Below, one piece after another: positions 10,522 through 22,813 of a stretch of 64,000 nucleotides of DNA. The stretch lies in assembly GCA_015039365.1 (NCBI GenBank), contig WION01000064.1:124001-188000 (forward strand), given 5' to 3'. Positions within the stretch are counted from its first letter, which is position 1; each line of letters starts with the position of its first letter. A program made the translations under genes and the position numbers. This DNA is from Amanita rubescens. Lineage: Eukaryota; Basidiomycota; Agaricomycetes; Agaricales; Amanitaceae. The notes under the pieces were generated by a model. The model made no database searches and was not told the origin of the DNA. It saw only the letters and a list, made by a program, of their open reading frames with translations.

Positions 10522-13500
10522 CTACGAAGCAGGAGGTTGCGCTTGTTGCTGTGGTAGCTGCCGTCTGAGCATCGCGGCCGGTTTCGAAGGTACCTCAGCG
10601 GGTTTGAGGCGTTTGGCGAGAGAATCGTCTCCCAATCCACTTTGTTCCTCACGCGGTCGTTTACTGGCCCCCATGATGTTCAGTCCCCCTGCCTGGTTGG
10701 CTGTTGCGGTCGCGCCTGTGCTGGAGCTGGCGCCTGCAATCGAGAGTGTGCCTGCGGGCCGAGCTGCTCCTCCACGACTAGGTAGTGAGCTGCCCCGTTG
10801 TTGACGAACGGTGGGCGCGCCTCTGCCTGCACCACCAGCGACTGTGGTTGCTTGCCCTAGCTTCCGCACCGCCGTTGCGGGGACAGGGGGAGCGCTGGTG
10901 CTCCCAGTATGCGGCGCCGTTGAGGTGCTTCCTGAGGCAGCTGCCGATGTCGCTGAAGGGGCGGGGCTTGGAGCTGCAGGTATCTTAGGGGCTTGTTCCT
11001 CTGCTGGTATATAACCCGCTTCCTTCCACCTCAGCGCTTGCGCTTCCAGCTCTTTGACCTTCTTTTGCGTTTTGGCCAATTGAGCGTCCTTCAACTTGGT
11101 CTTTGTTGCCTGTTCTATCCTGCCTCTCTCCACGGCAGCTTCAATATCTGCCATATGTTTAGCCTCCAAAGCAGTCTTATGTTCCGCGATAGCAGCGTCG
11201 ACAGCAGCTGGGTCTGCAGCGGCTGTGGCCTGCTCTTTGCGAGCGTTTTCAACAGCTGTGCGCATCTCTTCCTCATATTGTGCCTTGAGATTATCTTCAA
11301 GGGCGCGCAGTTCCTCCTCGTGACGTTTAAACTCTTCAGAGCTACTGGCGGCGCCTGCCTTTTCGAATTCGGCCTTAGCCTTCTCTACTGCCAGAGCGAT
11401 GGCCGAGTCACGCTCAGCATCACCTGTCGATTTGAGTTTCATCAAGTCAAGGACTCTTTTCTGGAATTGGTTCTGTATGACAGGTTAGTCTACGCCGTTC
11501 TCCTGAGTGTTGGCTGGAATCCTTACAATCTGACGTCGCAAACCCACCCCTTCTTCTGACGCCTTCTGTGCCTCGTCCGTTGCAGCCTATGCGAAAATTA
11601 AGCGGCGCCCTTGAGGAATGACTGGAATACTGACCTTGAGATTGGCTAGAGCTTCGTCCCTAGCCTTGATTAGTTCCGCCTTCTCCGCCTCCCATGAATG
11701 TTTGACTTCTTCAACACCCGGTGCATATGTTTCAGGAGCGGCCTCCATAGCTCCAATGCTCTCTTCCAACGCCGCCTTCTCTGCGAATAATTGATCACGT
11801 TCTGCCTCAAGAGCGGCCTTTATGATACATCAATGAAATGCGACGTCGTTCGCAAATGAACACATACGATTATATCACTTTGATCAGAGGCCGGCTGAGC
11901 GGTGCCAGCTTCCGTCACTTTGCTTTGTGCCTCAGTGAGCTGTTTCTCCAGTGTCGCCACTTTATATTCTAGAGACTGCTTCTCTTCAGAAAGACGTCGT
12001 TCCAGTGTTGCCACTTTGTCTTCTAGACCCCGCTTCTCTTCAGAGAGCCGTTGCTCCAATGTCGCCACTTTAGCCTCTAGAGACCGCTTTTCTTCGGAAA
12101 GCCTGCTCTTGTCATTGTTGAGCTCGCCTAGTTGCCCTCGTATATGTTGATCGAATCTACTGTGATTTTCCTTGCTTGCGCGGAGAGCACTTTCTAAGTT
12201 TTCGACCTAAAGAGCGTGAGGGTGATTCTCTGAGCTTGTTTAATGATACGCACTCGTTTCTGGACGTCTTTACGAGAATTTTCGAGCTCCGATTTCTGTT
12301 GCTCTACTTCAGCCTTCTGAGTCTTCAAAGACTCGATCTCTTGCTTCAAGGCTTCCAGCTCTGCTGGATCAACACGATCATACTATTAACGTGTCGTTGG
12401 TCAAATGGACAAATGACGTAACAGAAAAAAAGTTACCTTGCTGAGAAGCTGCGCATTACGTTCCTGCCATCTCCGGTTCTCCTCCTCCAGACGAACTACA
12501 TGTGCTTTTGAAGCGTCCAGCTCAGCTTGCGAAGTACGGGATTTCTCCTTCACAGGCTCAAGCTCCGCCGATACTCGCTTCAACTTAGCTTCCAGCTCCC
12601 TTGTACGCTTAGCGTGTTTCTCGCAGTCAGCGCGCAGGGTGGCATTGCTCTCTCGGAGAATATTGAGCTGATTGATTCGTTCGACAAGTTCCGCGTGTTG
12701 CGAAGCAGACGCTGCGGTCTCGACGGCACGCTCGCGTTCCTGAGATTCACATGAGCATCGACGCGATGTGGTTACAAAAAAAAAACAGCCATACCTCTGA
12801 TAACGTCGTTCTTGCCTCATCTAACGCATGAGAGAGATGATCGACCTGACCCTTCAACCGAGCGTTCTCTTGCTTGCCGAGTTCCAATTGCAAGTCGACG
12901 ATCTCCTTCTCCTTCCTCAGATACTGCACAACTTGACGGAGTTCGACGAGTTTCGTGTCCGAATCAGCGGGAGCATCACCTTCCGCCTGTGTAGTAGCTG
13001 ATGAATCAGCCGCCTGCCTGATGCGCGCGGCTTGTGAGCTGACGGACTCGAGGTGCTGATGGAGAAGCTTGTTCTGTTCCGAAACATCCTTGCACCTATT
13101 CTGGATTAGCAAAACGGACCATTGCATGATGTAGCATTCTCACCTTGCATTGAGATCTGCAATCTCTTTGTCAAGAGCTTCCCTCTGTTGCCTCCAGCTG
13201 TTTTCAGATGTCGTAAGCTTGGCCTTAGCCGTTTCAGCGACAGTGAGACTGTCCCGTGCAGAACTTTGAGCACCGGTTAGATCGCGTTTCAGCTTCTCGA
13301 TAGACTTGATAGAGTTGGCATGCGAAACGACTTCGTTGGAATAGCGCTCCTCTGCAGCCTGCGAACATCGTTAGATAACAAAAGTATAGGCTCAACGGTG
13401 TATACTAACCTTGGCACGCTCTTCTAATTGACGGATGTCGTCCTCGCGAGAAGAACGGTCCGTTTCTGCGTTTCTCTCGGAAGTGCTCAAATCAACAATG

Positions 13501-16500
13501 GTGTCCTCCAGCGTCTTCTTATCGCTAACCCAAGCAGCGCGCTCAGCGTCGAGGGCCTTCTGGAGTTCATCCTGCCTGCCTTTCAGTTGCGTCAGCTCCT
13601 CTTGTGCTAATTGTAAGCGCTCTTGCACAGCCGCGTATTCGGCCTCATGTCGAGCAATCACAGCCTCTGTCGACATCTTGTAGTCCTCATAAGTTGAATT
13701 GAGGTTATCCAAAGCCACCTCGCTCGCTTGGCTGATCTCTTTGAACTGCTCGACGTGACCTCGGGAAGTGGCAAGGTCGAATTCTGCGACCTTAAGGGCA
13801 GACCTATATGTTCATCTAGATGAAGCTGCGGTTTAGGCTACAGAAGTCCGATCTTACCGTAGTTCTGCGACCTCCGACTCCAGTTGCTGCTCGCGACTCG
13901 TATCTTGACCAAGGTTGTTGGAGATTCCGCGGTCAGGCCGCAGGTCTGCGCTCGTAAACAGAAAGTTTCTCTTCACTGCCTTGAATCTGTCTGTTGAGGT
14001 CTGCAACACGCTCCTCCAGATGCTTCTTGCTCGTCTCAGCGCCAACGAGGCTTTCCCGCGTCCTCGACAGGTCTTGCATCTGCATTGTTAAACATAAGTA
14101 TATTCTCTCACGAGAGACCCGGGATAACGTACATTCCTGTCAAGGCGGCTCTGCAGTTCCTTGAGCTCGATTTCCTTTTGGAGGTTGATATGCCGGATTG
14201 TATCCCTCTCTTGAACGAGCTGAGCGCGTAAATCTTGCCTAATTAATATCGTCAGTTCGTGGAAGCGATCTACGAACTCTGCACACTAACGTCTGGCTTT
14301 CAAGTGTCTGCAACTGGCTTTCCAAGCGTCGGCGATCATTTTCTCCTGCACGTTCTAGGTCAGTTGTGCATCTTCTGTACGTTGGACATGAGATCGGATA
14401 AATGTGCCCGCTCCAATGCAAGAGTCTTGTTCTCCTCGACCAACCGGCTTTGTACACCCTGAACCAAGAGTCGATACACAAAATCGGGCGAGGCAATTAG
14501 AGTACCGTACCTCCCAAATCTTCTTCTCCGCTCGCAAGTTAGCGCATTCATTGCGCAACTGCTCAATTCGACCAGTCGCAATCTGCAACTCTTCAGTTGC
14601 TCTGCTGCACTCTATGTCGATCCTCGTCCACTGGTCGAAAAGCTTCTGGTTGCGCTTTGTCAAGTCATCTACTTGCCTGGCATGAAGCGCGAATTCCTCT
14701 TGGTGCATACGATGACGATCTGGTTTTCCAGTAATTAGACTCGGTAGATAGGTGCTCAGTAGACACGTACCAGTTAAATATTCAATCTTTGCATTGGCCT
14801 TGGCGAGGGCAGCTCCAAGATGTGCTCCTTCCCGCTGCGACGCGGCGAGATCCTCCCTTAGGCGAACTGAGTCGACGCCCATCTCCGTCCTGTATACGTC
14901 GAACTGACTTTGGACCTCAGCCAGCTCCTTCACCAAGTCGCTTTGCCCCTCAATAGCAACGGCAGCAGAACCGCCATTGACACCGGCCACCGTGTTACTT
15001 GTCGCCTTCTCCGCCCTGGCAAGCATAGCCTTGAGCGCGTCCCGTTCCTTCACATATGACTGGATGATGTTTTCGCTATTCTTCTTTTGCCTCTCAAGCT
15101 GCGCCGCCAACTCTTGCATAGCTTCATGAGCCTCCCTAATCGCCTCACTTTGCTCTCTCTCCATCGCATCCCTGTACTCCTTCTCTTCCGACTCCATCTT
15201 GCTCGAAAGTTCTCTCACGATCCGGAGAAGCTTCTGATTCTGCTCCTGCAGCCCGCTAATGGATTTGAAGAGGACGAGATTGTTAGTGATGAGAGTGTCG
15301 GTATCCTCTGCCGCTGCGTGCTTGAACTACGTCTTCTGCAGTGTCAAGCAAAGTAGGGTCATCGCGTCGGGCAATTTCACGAAGTAGTGATTGGACTTGA
15401 CGACCGAGATCACCCAATTGTTTTTGCAACAGTCCATTCTCGCGAAGAGACTGGTTCAGCTTCTGTGTGTTGTCTTGGGCAAGATTTCCTTGCACTTCGC
15501 GCTCAGCAATCGCTTGCGCAAGTTGAATAGCAAGTTCCGAAGTTTCAGACTGAAGTCTCTCGTATTCCGCGCGTTGTTGCGAAAGAATGGGCGCCTGAAA
15601 ATCGCTTTAGAATGCTGACACTACACGCTACAAATATAACTTACCCTTTCTTCAATCTGAGCAAGAACAGCTGTCAATGTGCGATCCATGTGATCGTACT
15701 CTGCACATTTCTGCGCGAAGTCGTCTTGCAACCGAACATAATCCGCATATACTTCCGTAAACGTCTTGCCGCTTTTCTGTGTCCTGCTAGCCATGGCCAC
15801 AGTAGGGCTGAGATTCGCCACCATATCTGCCACACCGACCGATGTACGTGGCGTCCTGACGGGTGTCGAAGGGGTACCTCTACCGGGCGGCGGAGGGAGT
15901 TCTCCGCGCCCCATACGGTCCAAAACCGTCTCCAGTTGATAAGCCCTCTTCTCAGCTTCCTCGCGAGCTCTTCGTTCCCTTTCCACCTCATTCTTCAGAG
16001 CAGCTTCACGCTTCTCTGCCTTTTCGCCGACACCTGCCCACTCTTTTTCGATGCCCTCGACGATTTCCTTCGCTTGCTGTTCCCTCTCCTCCATCATATT
16101 AACGAGGCGCCTCAATCCGTTCGCCTCGCTGGCATATGTCGCTTCTTGCTCGGCCAACTGACTAGTAAGATCCTGTACCTTCGCAAGAGCTTGCGTTAAC
16201 TGGTGGGACTGAGTGGTATGCGAAGCCTGGAGTGCTTTGAACGACGCTTGTGCAGACTCGTGACTTTGTTTAAGTGCGTCATACGAAGCTTGCAGATTGG
16301 AGAGTTCACCATTCTTGGTACGGCGGTACTTGACAAACTCTTCGGTCTTGGAAGTAAGCTCGGTGGAGGTACGCTCGGCCTCTGTCTGTGCCAACTGCAA
16401 GTGTTGGGTGAGCGTTTCAAGCTTGAACTAATCAAGTCGTTTAGTACAGCGCTTTTACGTATGAACTAGTCTCGTTACCTTTGTTGATGTCTCTGCCGAG

Positions 16501-17254
16501 CGCAGTTCGCGAACTTGGGATTCGAGAGACTGGTAGTCTTGCCTCGCTTCTTTCAGATTGGAGCGCAATGTTTGAATTTCCTCTAGAGTGAGGTTAGGAC
16601 CAGACTTGAACAAATGACATCGTCCATACCGTCTCGTGATTCGTTTTCCTGTTTCAGGCGACTGATGACCCCAACCAGGTCGCGTTTTTCACGTTCCACG
16701 TCGTCGACACGCGCTCGTAACCTATCAACGTCGGTAGTCGAAGATGTTTGCGCATTCTCGAGTTCTGCTATCCGAGATTTTAAAGCAGATTGTGAACCAG
16801 CTTTATACCAAAAAAAATGAGCAACGCGACATTCATAAAAGTACTCATGCGTACCCAACTGATCCCTTTCACGTTTATACTTTTCGAGATCTACATGCGA
16901 AGATTCCAAGGACTGCTCAAAATCCTTGGACAAAGATTCGCGGTCCTGTAGAGCTTGGTCAAGCTCTACCTCCTTCTTTTCCGCCTCGGCACGCGACTCA
17001 TCTAATTCCCTCTGCGTAGCGTTCAAATCCGCGACCTGCTGAAGCAATAGGCGATAAACAGATATAATGGCCTCAGAGTTTGGCGCAGCGAGGTCTGCGT
17101 CGGGCACGAGAGAGGACAGGGCGTCGACATCGAGACCCTCAGGAAAGACAATAGTCAAAGAGTGAGTCTCTTCAGCCTGTGTAGTTTCCGCACTGTGAGA
17201 AGCCCCTGCAGTCACAGCCGCAACTGCCTTGCTTCTCCGACGTGTTTTCATCAT
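10522..17254 (-). CDS. MLP1: Nucleoporin TPR/Mlp1 (nuclear-basket coiled-coil protein)
   Basis: This is a very long coiled-coil protein split by a dozen or more short introns. The start is the double ATG at 17254/17251 (MMKTRRRSKAV). Nearly the whole span is heptad-rich Glu/Lys/Leu/Gln sequence. The diagnostic central block (SGKTFTEVYADYVRLQDDF, then AEYDHMDRTLTAVLAQIEER, about 15770-15650) is typical of the fungal TPR/Mlp1/NUA family. The C-terminus (11445-10522) changes to a Ser/Ala/Gly/Pro-rich tail with basic ASKRPREE and LAKRLK patches that look like nuclear-localisation signals, ending PQQQAQPPAS. The family forms the nuclear basket and acts in mRNA export quality control and checkpoint anchoring. 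It is divergently paired with uS10. The exact splice sites of all exons were not resolved. Confidence 0.9.
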
Positions 17255-17509
17255 GGCTTGGGTTGAAGAATGCCCGAGCTCGTTGAGTGGGCCAGCGAGC
17301 TCAATCAAGTCAAATACGCGCCAAAACGAGTCTTGTGCACGTGCTATTACGTAAATATTTCCCGCGCTTCAAAACCTTAATCTGGGTGAGGCAGTCTTGG
17401 AATCAACACAACTACGAACTTTGGGTATGGTTATGTTCTGCTCGCTACAAGTCATGGAATCGCTGATTTTTTTTGCCCAAAGTCACCTTCTGACTCATAG
17501 TGAATTGAA
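17255..17509. promoter_or_regulatory. Divergent promoter TPR / uS10
   Basis: The interval of 255 bp separates the two start codons and must hold both promoters. It contains a CACGTG hexamer at 17338-17343. No TATA box was evident. Confidence 0.5.
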
Positions 17510-18037
17510 ATGAGTTACGTCGCCAAAGGAGAAAAAGAGTATGACGCCGCGGGTGCTGTCCCAGCTGCCAAAGTCCACAAAATCAGGATCACCTTGACCA
17601 GCAGCAATGTCAAGAACTTGGAAAAGTGTACGTTCGTCTCTAACATCTATCACTATCGTTAATCGCATTATAGTCTCCAGCGATTTGATCAACCGCGCCA
17701 AGGACAAGCAGCTCCGTGTCAAGGGTCCTGTCCGTCTCCCCACAAAGGTTTTGAAGATCACCACCCGTAAGACTGTGAGTCTTACTTGACAATATCACCG
17801 CAGAATCCATTGATTGATATATCTCCCCATAGCCTTGCGGTGAGGGATCCAAAACATGGGACCGTTACGAACTCAAAGTCCACAAACGCCTCATTGACTT
17901 GAACGCCTCCAGTGAAGTCGTTAAACAAATCGTTCGTTGTAGTTTTATAGACCATATGTTTCTTGCTGATTTTTTTCCAATAGACCAGCATCAGCTTGGA
18001 GCCTGGTGTTGAGGTTGAGGTCACGATTTCTGCTTAA
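17510..18037 (+). CDS. RPS20: 40S ribosomal protein uS10 (S20)
   Basis: Four exons (17510-17627, 17674-17774, 17833-17931, 17984-18037) sum to 372 nt, giving 123 residues, the usual length for eukaryotic uS10. The spliced product contains the invariant blocks [56 protein letters not shown] and a [17 protein letters not shown] end. It sits in the head of the small ribosomal subunit. The intron positions interrupt KNLEK|F, RKT|PCG and KQI|TSI. The last intron has an unusual gttcgt donor. It lies 113 bp upstream of the next plus-strand gene. Identification is secure. Confidence 0.97.
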
Positions 18038-18150
18038 ATTTGTAGTAGCTGTGAATGTAGAATCTGCTAGCAATCGATGTACTAAGGCGCGGAGAATATA
18101 TATAGAATGCGTTACAACGTGATCTTAGTATCGCACCGCCGCATCGCACA

Positions 18151-18494
18151 ATGGGGCGAAGCGCAAAACTTCGCAAACGTGTCGTAAGCATTTCTAACCC
18201 TCCAAGCATCCAACCCAAGCTTGAACTAGACAATAGCCAAAAAAGCTGAAAGCGACCACTTCTTCATCCACTGCCCCATCCACGATACCTAATCCATCCC
18301 AATCAAAAGCTCAAACCGCCAAAAGACGAGCTGATCTAAAAGCAAAAGCCGCTAAAGCCAAGCCCTCTGCCTCTGCCTCGGGGCAAAAGGAAGGACATGT
18401 ACTCGGTGGTGCCGATTACGTTTCTCTATTACTGGGAGGAAGAAGGAAAGCCCGAGAGGAAGCGGAAAAGCTGCCTCATGACGAAGACTCTTAG
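18151..18494 (+). CDS. Small basic conserved fungal protein
   Basis: Two exons (18151-18183 and 18237-18494) make 96 residues: MGRSAKLRKRV|PKKLKATTSS..., a Ser/Thr/Pro linker, a Lys/Ala-rich TAKRRADLKAKAAKAK segment, then GGADYVSLLLGGRRKAREE and an acidic end. The last block is the part I believe is conserved in basidiomycete homologues; no function is known to me. Its high charge suggests a nuclear, nucleolar or ribosome-associated role, which is inference. The gene is close behind uS10 on the same strand. Confidence 0.65.
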
Positions 18495-18914
18495 GAATAG
18501 GAAACCGGACTCTCAAAACGACTTACTGCGATGCACTGCGCATGATGGATTCTCGATCGTTACCTTGAATGTACGGAGATACAACCCCGTCCGGCGTTAA
18601 TGCCCATGACCGCAGTGCACCGCAGTAGTACTATAACGTCCCCTTGACCAACGATGTAATGACGAATGCTACAATTTCAGGATATTTTCAAAAGTTAAAA
18701 AAGACGTCGAAAGAGTGTACAATCGATGCTATCGATAAAGGGTATTAACCAGTACCTTAAACTAAACGTGAATGCCAGCATTTAATTATCCTATCTCCCG
18801 TTCCGCAATGGAAGATGGGAATGGGACCCCAGGCCCTCTTGCATTTGATGGTAGCACCATGAGGCCTCTTCCCTTACTGGTGCCCGACGGTAACTCCATC
18901 TGTTCCTCTTCTTG
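18495..18914. other. Convergent intergenic region
   Basis: This covers the 3' ends of the small basic protein gene and of the minus-strand membrane-protein gene. I see nothing beyond presumed untranslated sequence. Confidence 0.5.
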
Positions 18915-20620
18915 CTATTCATTACTATCACCTACGTCATCGGCAAAGGTAACCTTCTTGCGACTCGCAAAAGAAGGTCTTTCTTCGACGATCTTTCGTG
19001 TCCGCGGATGGTCAGTTATAGAATCGGATTTTCTTGAGCTATCGTCGAGCCCTTCAAACGGCAACGACACCATAAGCCGACTATCATGGCTCGATGGATT
19101 GACGCCGACGGAAGATGAGCTGAAGGACAGACGCACGGGCGTCAAGTCTTTGGGCACGTCCAAGGGCGAGTGTCGACGGAATGAAAAGACTGATGGTGGT
19201 GGCGTTAATGTCTGCGATTGCGTTGTGCTGGGCGGGGGAATATTCTTTGAACTTGGAGCGCCTTCCTCACTCGAGCTCCCATCAACATCTGTAAGGACCA
19301 GGAATGAAGGCTGCGTAGTCGTCGGAAATAGCGAATCAAGAAATCGACGTTGTGAGATTTGACTTCTGGAATCTTCCGTGATACTGTTCCTCGATGTTGC
19401 ACTTGCGTTCTTCGTGTTGAATTGGTTTGCAGAACCAGGTGGAGTATAGTCCTTCAACCATCCACTGCTCCGGTAGACGTACGGCGGATTGAACGTAGCT
19501 ATCTCCATAAAAGCAGATTCCGTATCCTCTGTGGGTAGTGCCGGTAAAGGTTTCTCTCTCTTCTCGTCTATCAGAGAGAACCTCGGCATCGCCCTTGTAT
19601 TCCTTCTTCGTTCCCTGTAGACAAAAATAACCACGGCAATTGCGCACAAAACGATGGCCGCGGTGCCGATGGAGACCCCCACGATAGTCCCAACGCTTGA
19701 TAGCGTTTAAGAACGAGCGTAATCGAGTAGTGAACTGGCGCTTACCGTAGACTGTCGGAGGAATTGCTAGTCTGCACTGCCGTAGAAACCATGTTATGAT
19801 CGGTGCCATGGCTACATTTAAGCGCCGTCGAATTTGCTGTGACAGCGAATACAGCATTTTGAGCATGAGATAAGAAGCACAAGGGAAATATTCGCACCAT
19901 CGCTTTGTACTAACAAGGTCTGAGTCAGAGCATCACCACCGTCTATCGACAGTATAAATTCCTTGGAAACGGAGGGTAGGTCGTAGGTCGCCTCGCCCGC
20001 GGCCGATTGGTTTCCCGTCAGCCTAGCAAATGATGAACCAGGGTCGATACAATTGTATTTTGGGAGTAGTTTGGATCAGTGAGCTGTTGTAGGTGACAGT
20101 AAATGATTGGCATGATGATAAATTCTGTGAGATCTGGAATATATGAGGAGATGGTAGCGTGGCGCTCTCCAGGCAGGCAGCGTTGTTGGAGGGTCTGACG
20201 GTTAGGAAATCAGTGACGGGAGCGACGGCATGTCCTTGACGATCGAGAGACACGAGGAATGTCGTATTCGCGGGAAGGGGAAAGAATGTCACATTGACTC
20301 CCGTCGCGGTATTTTGCAAACCGCTAGTTGGTAAATCGATATACAGAACTTGGGCATTGGAAGGAATAAGAGTTATTCTTGTAGGAATCTTGTCGTTTTC
20401 CAGAGACCCAGAGAACGAGATAAAGACTGGTTCGCACTGCGTTACCTGAGAAACATTGAAAGCGAAGCTCGTGCCAGACGAGGCGACGACCTGCACAGTT
20501 ACCGTGACGATCCAAAAGTACGCTCGCAAGCAAGAGCTTGCTGACCATGCTAGCTAGCGACAAATAGCGCAAGCCAGGCGCAGCGAGGGTTAAGAACAAG
20601 CTCAGATTAGGTTCTCTCAT
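18915..20620 (-). CDS. Secreted/transmembrane glycoprotein with cytoplasmic tail
   Basis: The protein starts at the ATG at 20620 with a long hydrophobic leader (MREPNLSLFLTLAAPG...LLLAS). The mature frame VVASSGTSFAFNVSQVTQCE is reached only if 31 nt (20521-20491, gtactt...gtgcag) are spliced out. The ectodomain has the fungal pattern of an Ig-like module (FAFNVSQVTQCEPVFISFSG, then ITLIPSNAQVLYIDLP) with many N-glycosylation sites. A repeat of the theme follows (FQISQNLSSCQSFTVTYN), and NSTALKCSHGTDHN precedes one transmembrane helix (GTAAIVLCAIAVVIFVY) with a basic stop-transfer RERRR. A Ser/Pro-rich tail of about 220 residues ends DDVGDSNE at 18915. This is a known basidiomycete architecture of unknown function, perhaps a surface sensor. 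It is divergent from the BCKDH gene. Confidence 0.75.
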
Positions 20621-20787
20621 GGTGCCCTGTCCGCGTCGTCGGTAGCAACGGACACTGACAGTTGCGATGAGTGCCTTGTTACAAGAGTATCAGAGTATTA
20701 CTCCGCCGGTAATCGCATCGTCTCCGGTCGGCCCGAACATCTCCTCCATAGCGCTCACGTGACCTCACCTTACCTCAACTCTGCACT
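20621..20787. promoter_or_regulatory. Divergent promoter, membrane glycoprotein / BCKDH E1-alpha
   Basis: The gap of 167 bp between start codons carries a TCACGTGA element at 20755-20762. Confidence 0.45.
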
Positions 20788-22582
20788 ATGATCCGTACCG
20801 CGCTTGCTCGTCGTTTCTCGCAGGCTCGCAGGCATTTATCAACAAGCAATAGAGTTAGCAACGTTCTTGAGACTTTGGCCTCTTCACAATCACCCATTAC
20901 ACCGGAACTAAAGTTCTTCAACTCCGTTACCGGGGGTGAGGGACTTATACCGACTTATCGTGTGCTGGATGGCGTTGGGAAGCCCATAGATGGCGCACAA
21001 GTACCAGATGTACGTCTATGATTTGTTGCTCATGACAATGCTCTAATGATACTGTAGATAGATGAGGCACTCGCGCGAAAGCTATACGAACATATGCAGC
21101 TTCTGCCAACCCTGGACAATATATTATACAACGTCCAACGGCAAGGAAAGATATCGTTCTATGTGAGTACGATATAACTTCAAAAAAGTTTCATAGTGCT
21201 AACTGACTGACGTACATAGATGACAGCTGTGAGTTCCTTTTGTGAATTACCACTGGACCCCAGACTAATGACGGGAGGCTTAGTATGGGGAGGAAGCTGC
21301 AGTAGTCGGGTCTGCTGCTGGACTTGAGAACGACGACGAGTGAGTTCCACATATAGTCCGTCTTGCACTGACTTACACTGTAAATGGTGAAGGGTTCTAG
21401 GTCGGTACTCTTATATGGTCTGTACCGCGACTGATCAAGCATGATAGGTCAATACCGTGAGATGGGTGTACTCTTATGGCGCGGATTCGGTATCGACAAC
21501 GTCATGGCACAGTGTTTCGGTAACGAAGAAGATAAATCCGGCAAAGGGAGACAAATGCCAGTGGTAACTCTTCTTCCCCGTCTCGTTGACCCGTATTTGA
21601 TCACCCACACCAGCACTTTGGCTCATCTGAGCACCATTTTCTGACCATCTCTTCCCCCTTGGCAACTCAAATACCCCAGGCGGCTGGCGTGGGTTATGCG
21701 TTGCGACGTACACCCAGTCGGCGCGGCCGGTCTATCGCAGCATGCTATTTTGGTGAGGGCGCTGCATCGGAAGGAGGTTAGTTCAACATTACCCTCATAT
21801 GCGCTCTCATTCTAATTTTTTATGGTAGATTTCCACGCTGGTCTCTTGCTGGCATCCACCATCCCATCCCCAACATTGTACATTGTTCGCAACAATGGTT
21901 TCGCTATCAGCACACCTAGTACAGAACAGTATTATGGAGATGGAATCGCAGCACGTGGACCCGGTTACGGCATTGATACGATACGCGTGGATGGAAATGA
22001 TGTTCTGGCCGTTCTCAGTGCTACCAGGGAAGCTAGGAGACGGTGCTTGGAACAGGGACGAGCGGTACTCATGGAAGCAATGACATACCGGTATGACTTA
22101 CATACTGGAAATGCCATCGCGCTCTCACATTTTCTAAAGAGTAGGACACCATTCGACATCTGATGACTCCTTCGCGTACCGCGCGCGATCTGAGGTCGAA
22201 GATCGGAAGAAAATTGATAATCCCATCACCCGCTTCCGATTATTCATGGAATCTCGTGGCTGGTGGAACGCCGAAGAGGAGGAGCAGTTGAAATCTCGAC
22301 TACGCGCCAATGTCATGAGCTCATTCAAGCGAGCAGAGTCTCTTAAGCGATGCGAGCTCAAAGAGTTGTTCTCGGATGTGTATGGTGGTGAAGAACCATG
22401 GAATATTGTGAGTTGATTGTCATTATCTGACTGATTCAGCATCATCATTAACTTATTTGACTCAGACGGAACAGAGGGAAGAGTTGGCAAGTCTGCTAAG
22501 AAAGTACGGTCAAGATTGGGAGCCATGGAAGCAAGAACTGGCCAGGTTCAAGAACAACGGGCAAGAGTTGATTAAACAGTGA
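20788..22582 (+). CDS. BCKDHA: Branched-chain 2-oxoacid dehydrogenase E1 component, alpha subunit
   Basis: Ten exons join in frame to 444 residues: 20788-21009, 21058-21162, 21220-21228, 21284-21339, 21401-21417, 21448-21563, 21614-21776, 21829-22090, 22140-22407, 22466-22582. The N-terminus ([20 protein letters not shown]) is a mitochondrial presequence. Family marks are [51 protein letters not shown] (thiamine-diphosphate motif GEGAxSEGDxH), [10 protein letters not shown] and [11 protein letters not shown]. It performs the ThDP-dependent decarboxylation of branched-chain keto acids in valine, leucine and isoleucine breakdown, in the matrix, with E1-beta, E2 and E3. The 9-nt and 17-nt exons are essential to keep the conserved sequence. 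Confidence 0.95.
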
Positions 22583-22813
22583 TATCATCCATCTCATATA
22601 CCTTTCCTTGTGCGATATATGTACATAATAGGGCATTTAAGTCACGCAAACTATTCGAGGCTATCTGATGTTCGGCTGCGGGTGACCTTCACGTCATAAG
22701 CAACCATGTCGTCCGCCAATGAACCACAAAGTGCCGAAGAACGATAATCAGAAAGTTACATTCAGCATACATTTGCAGAGGCTTGAGTATTCATAATAAG
22801 TGCGATGATCAGG

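Noticed and set aside
10993..11559. 188-codon plus-strand open frame inside the TPR gene
   Set aside because: It is antisense to well-supported coiled-coil coding sequence and has no start context or motif.
15612..16199. 195-codon plus-strand open frame
   Set aside because: It is a mirror of TPR exons on the minus strand, including the diagnostic KTFTEVYADYVRL block.
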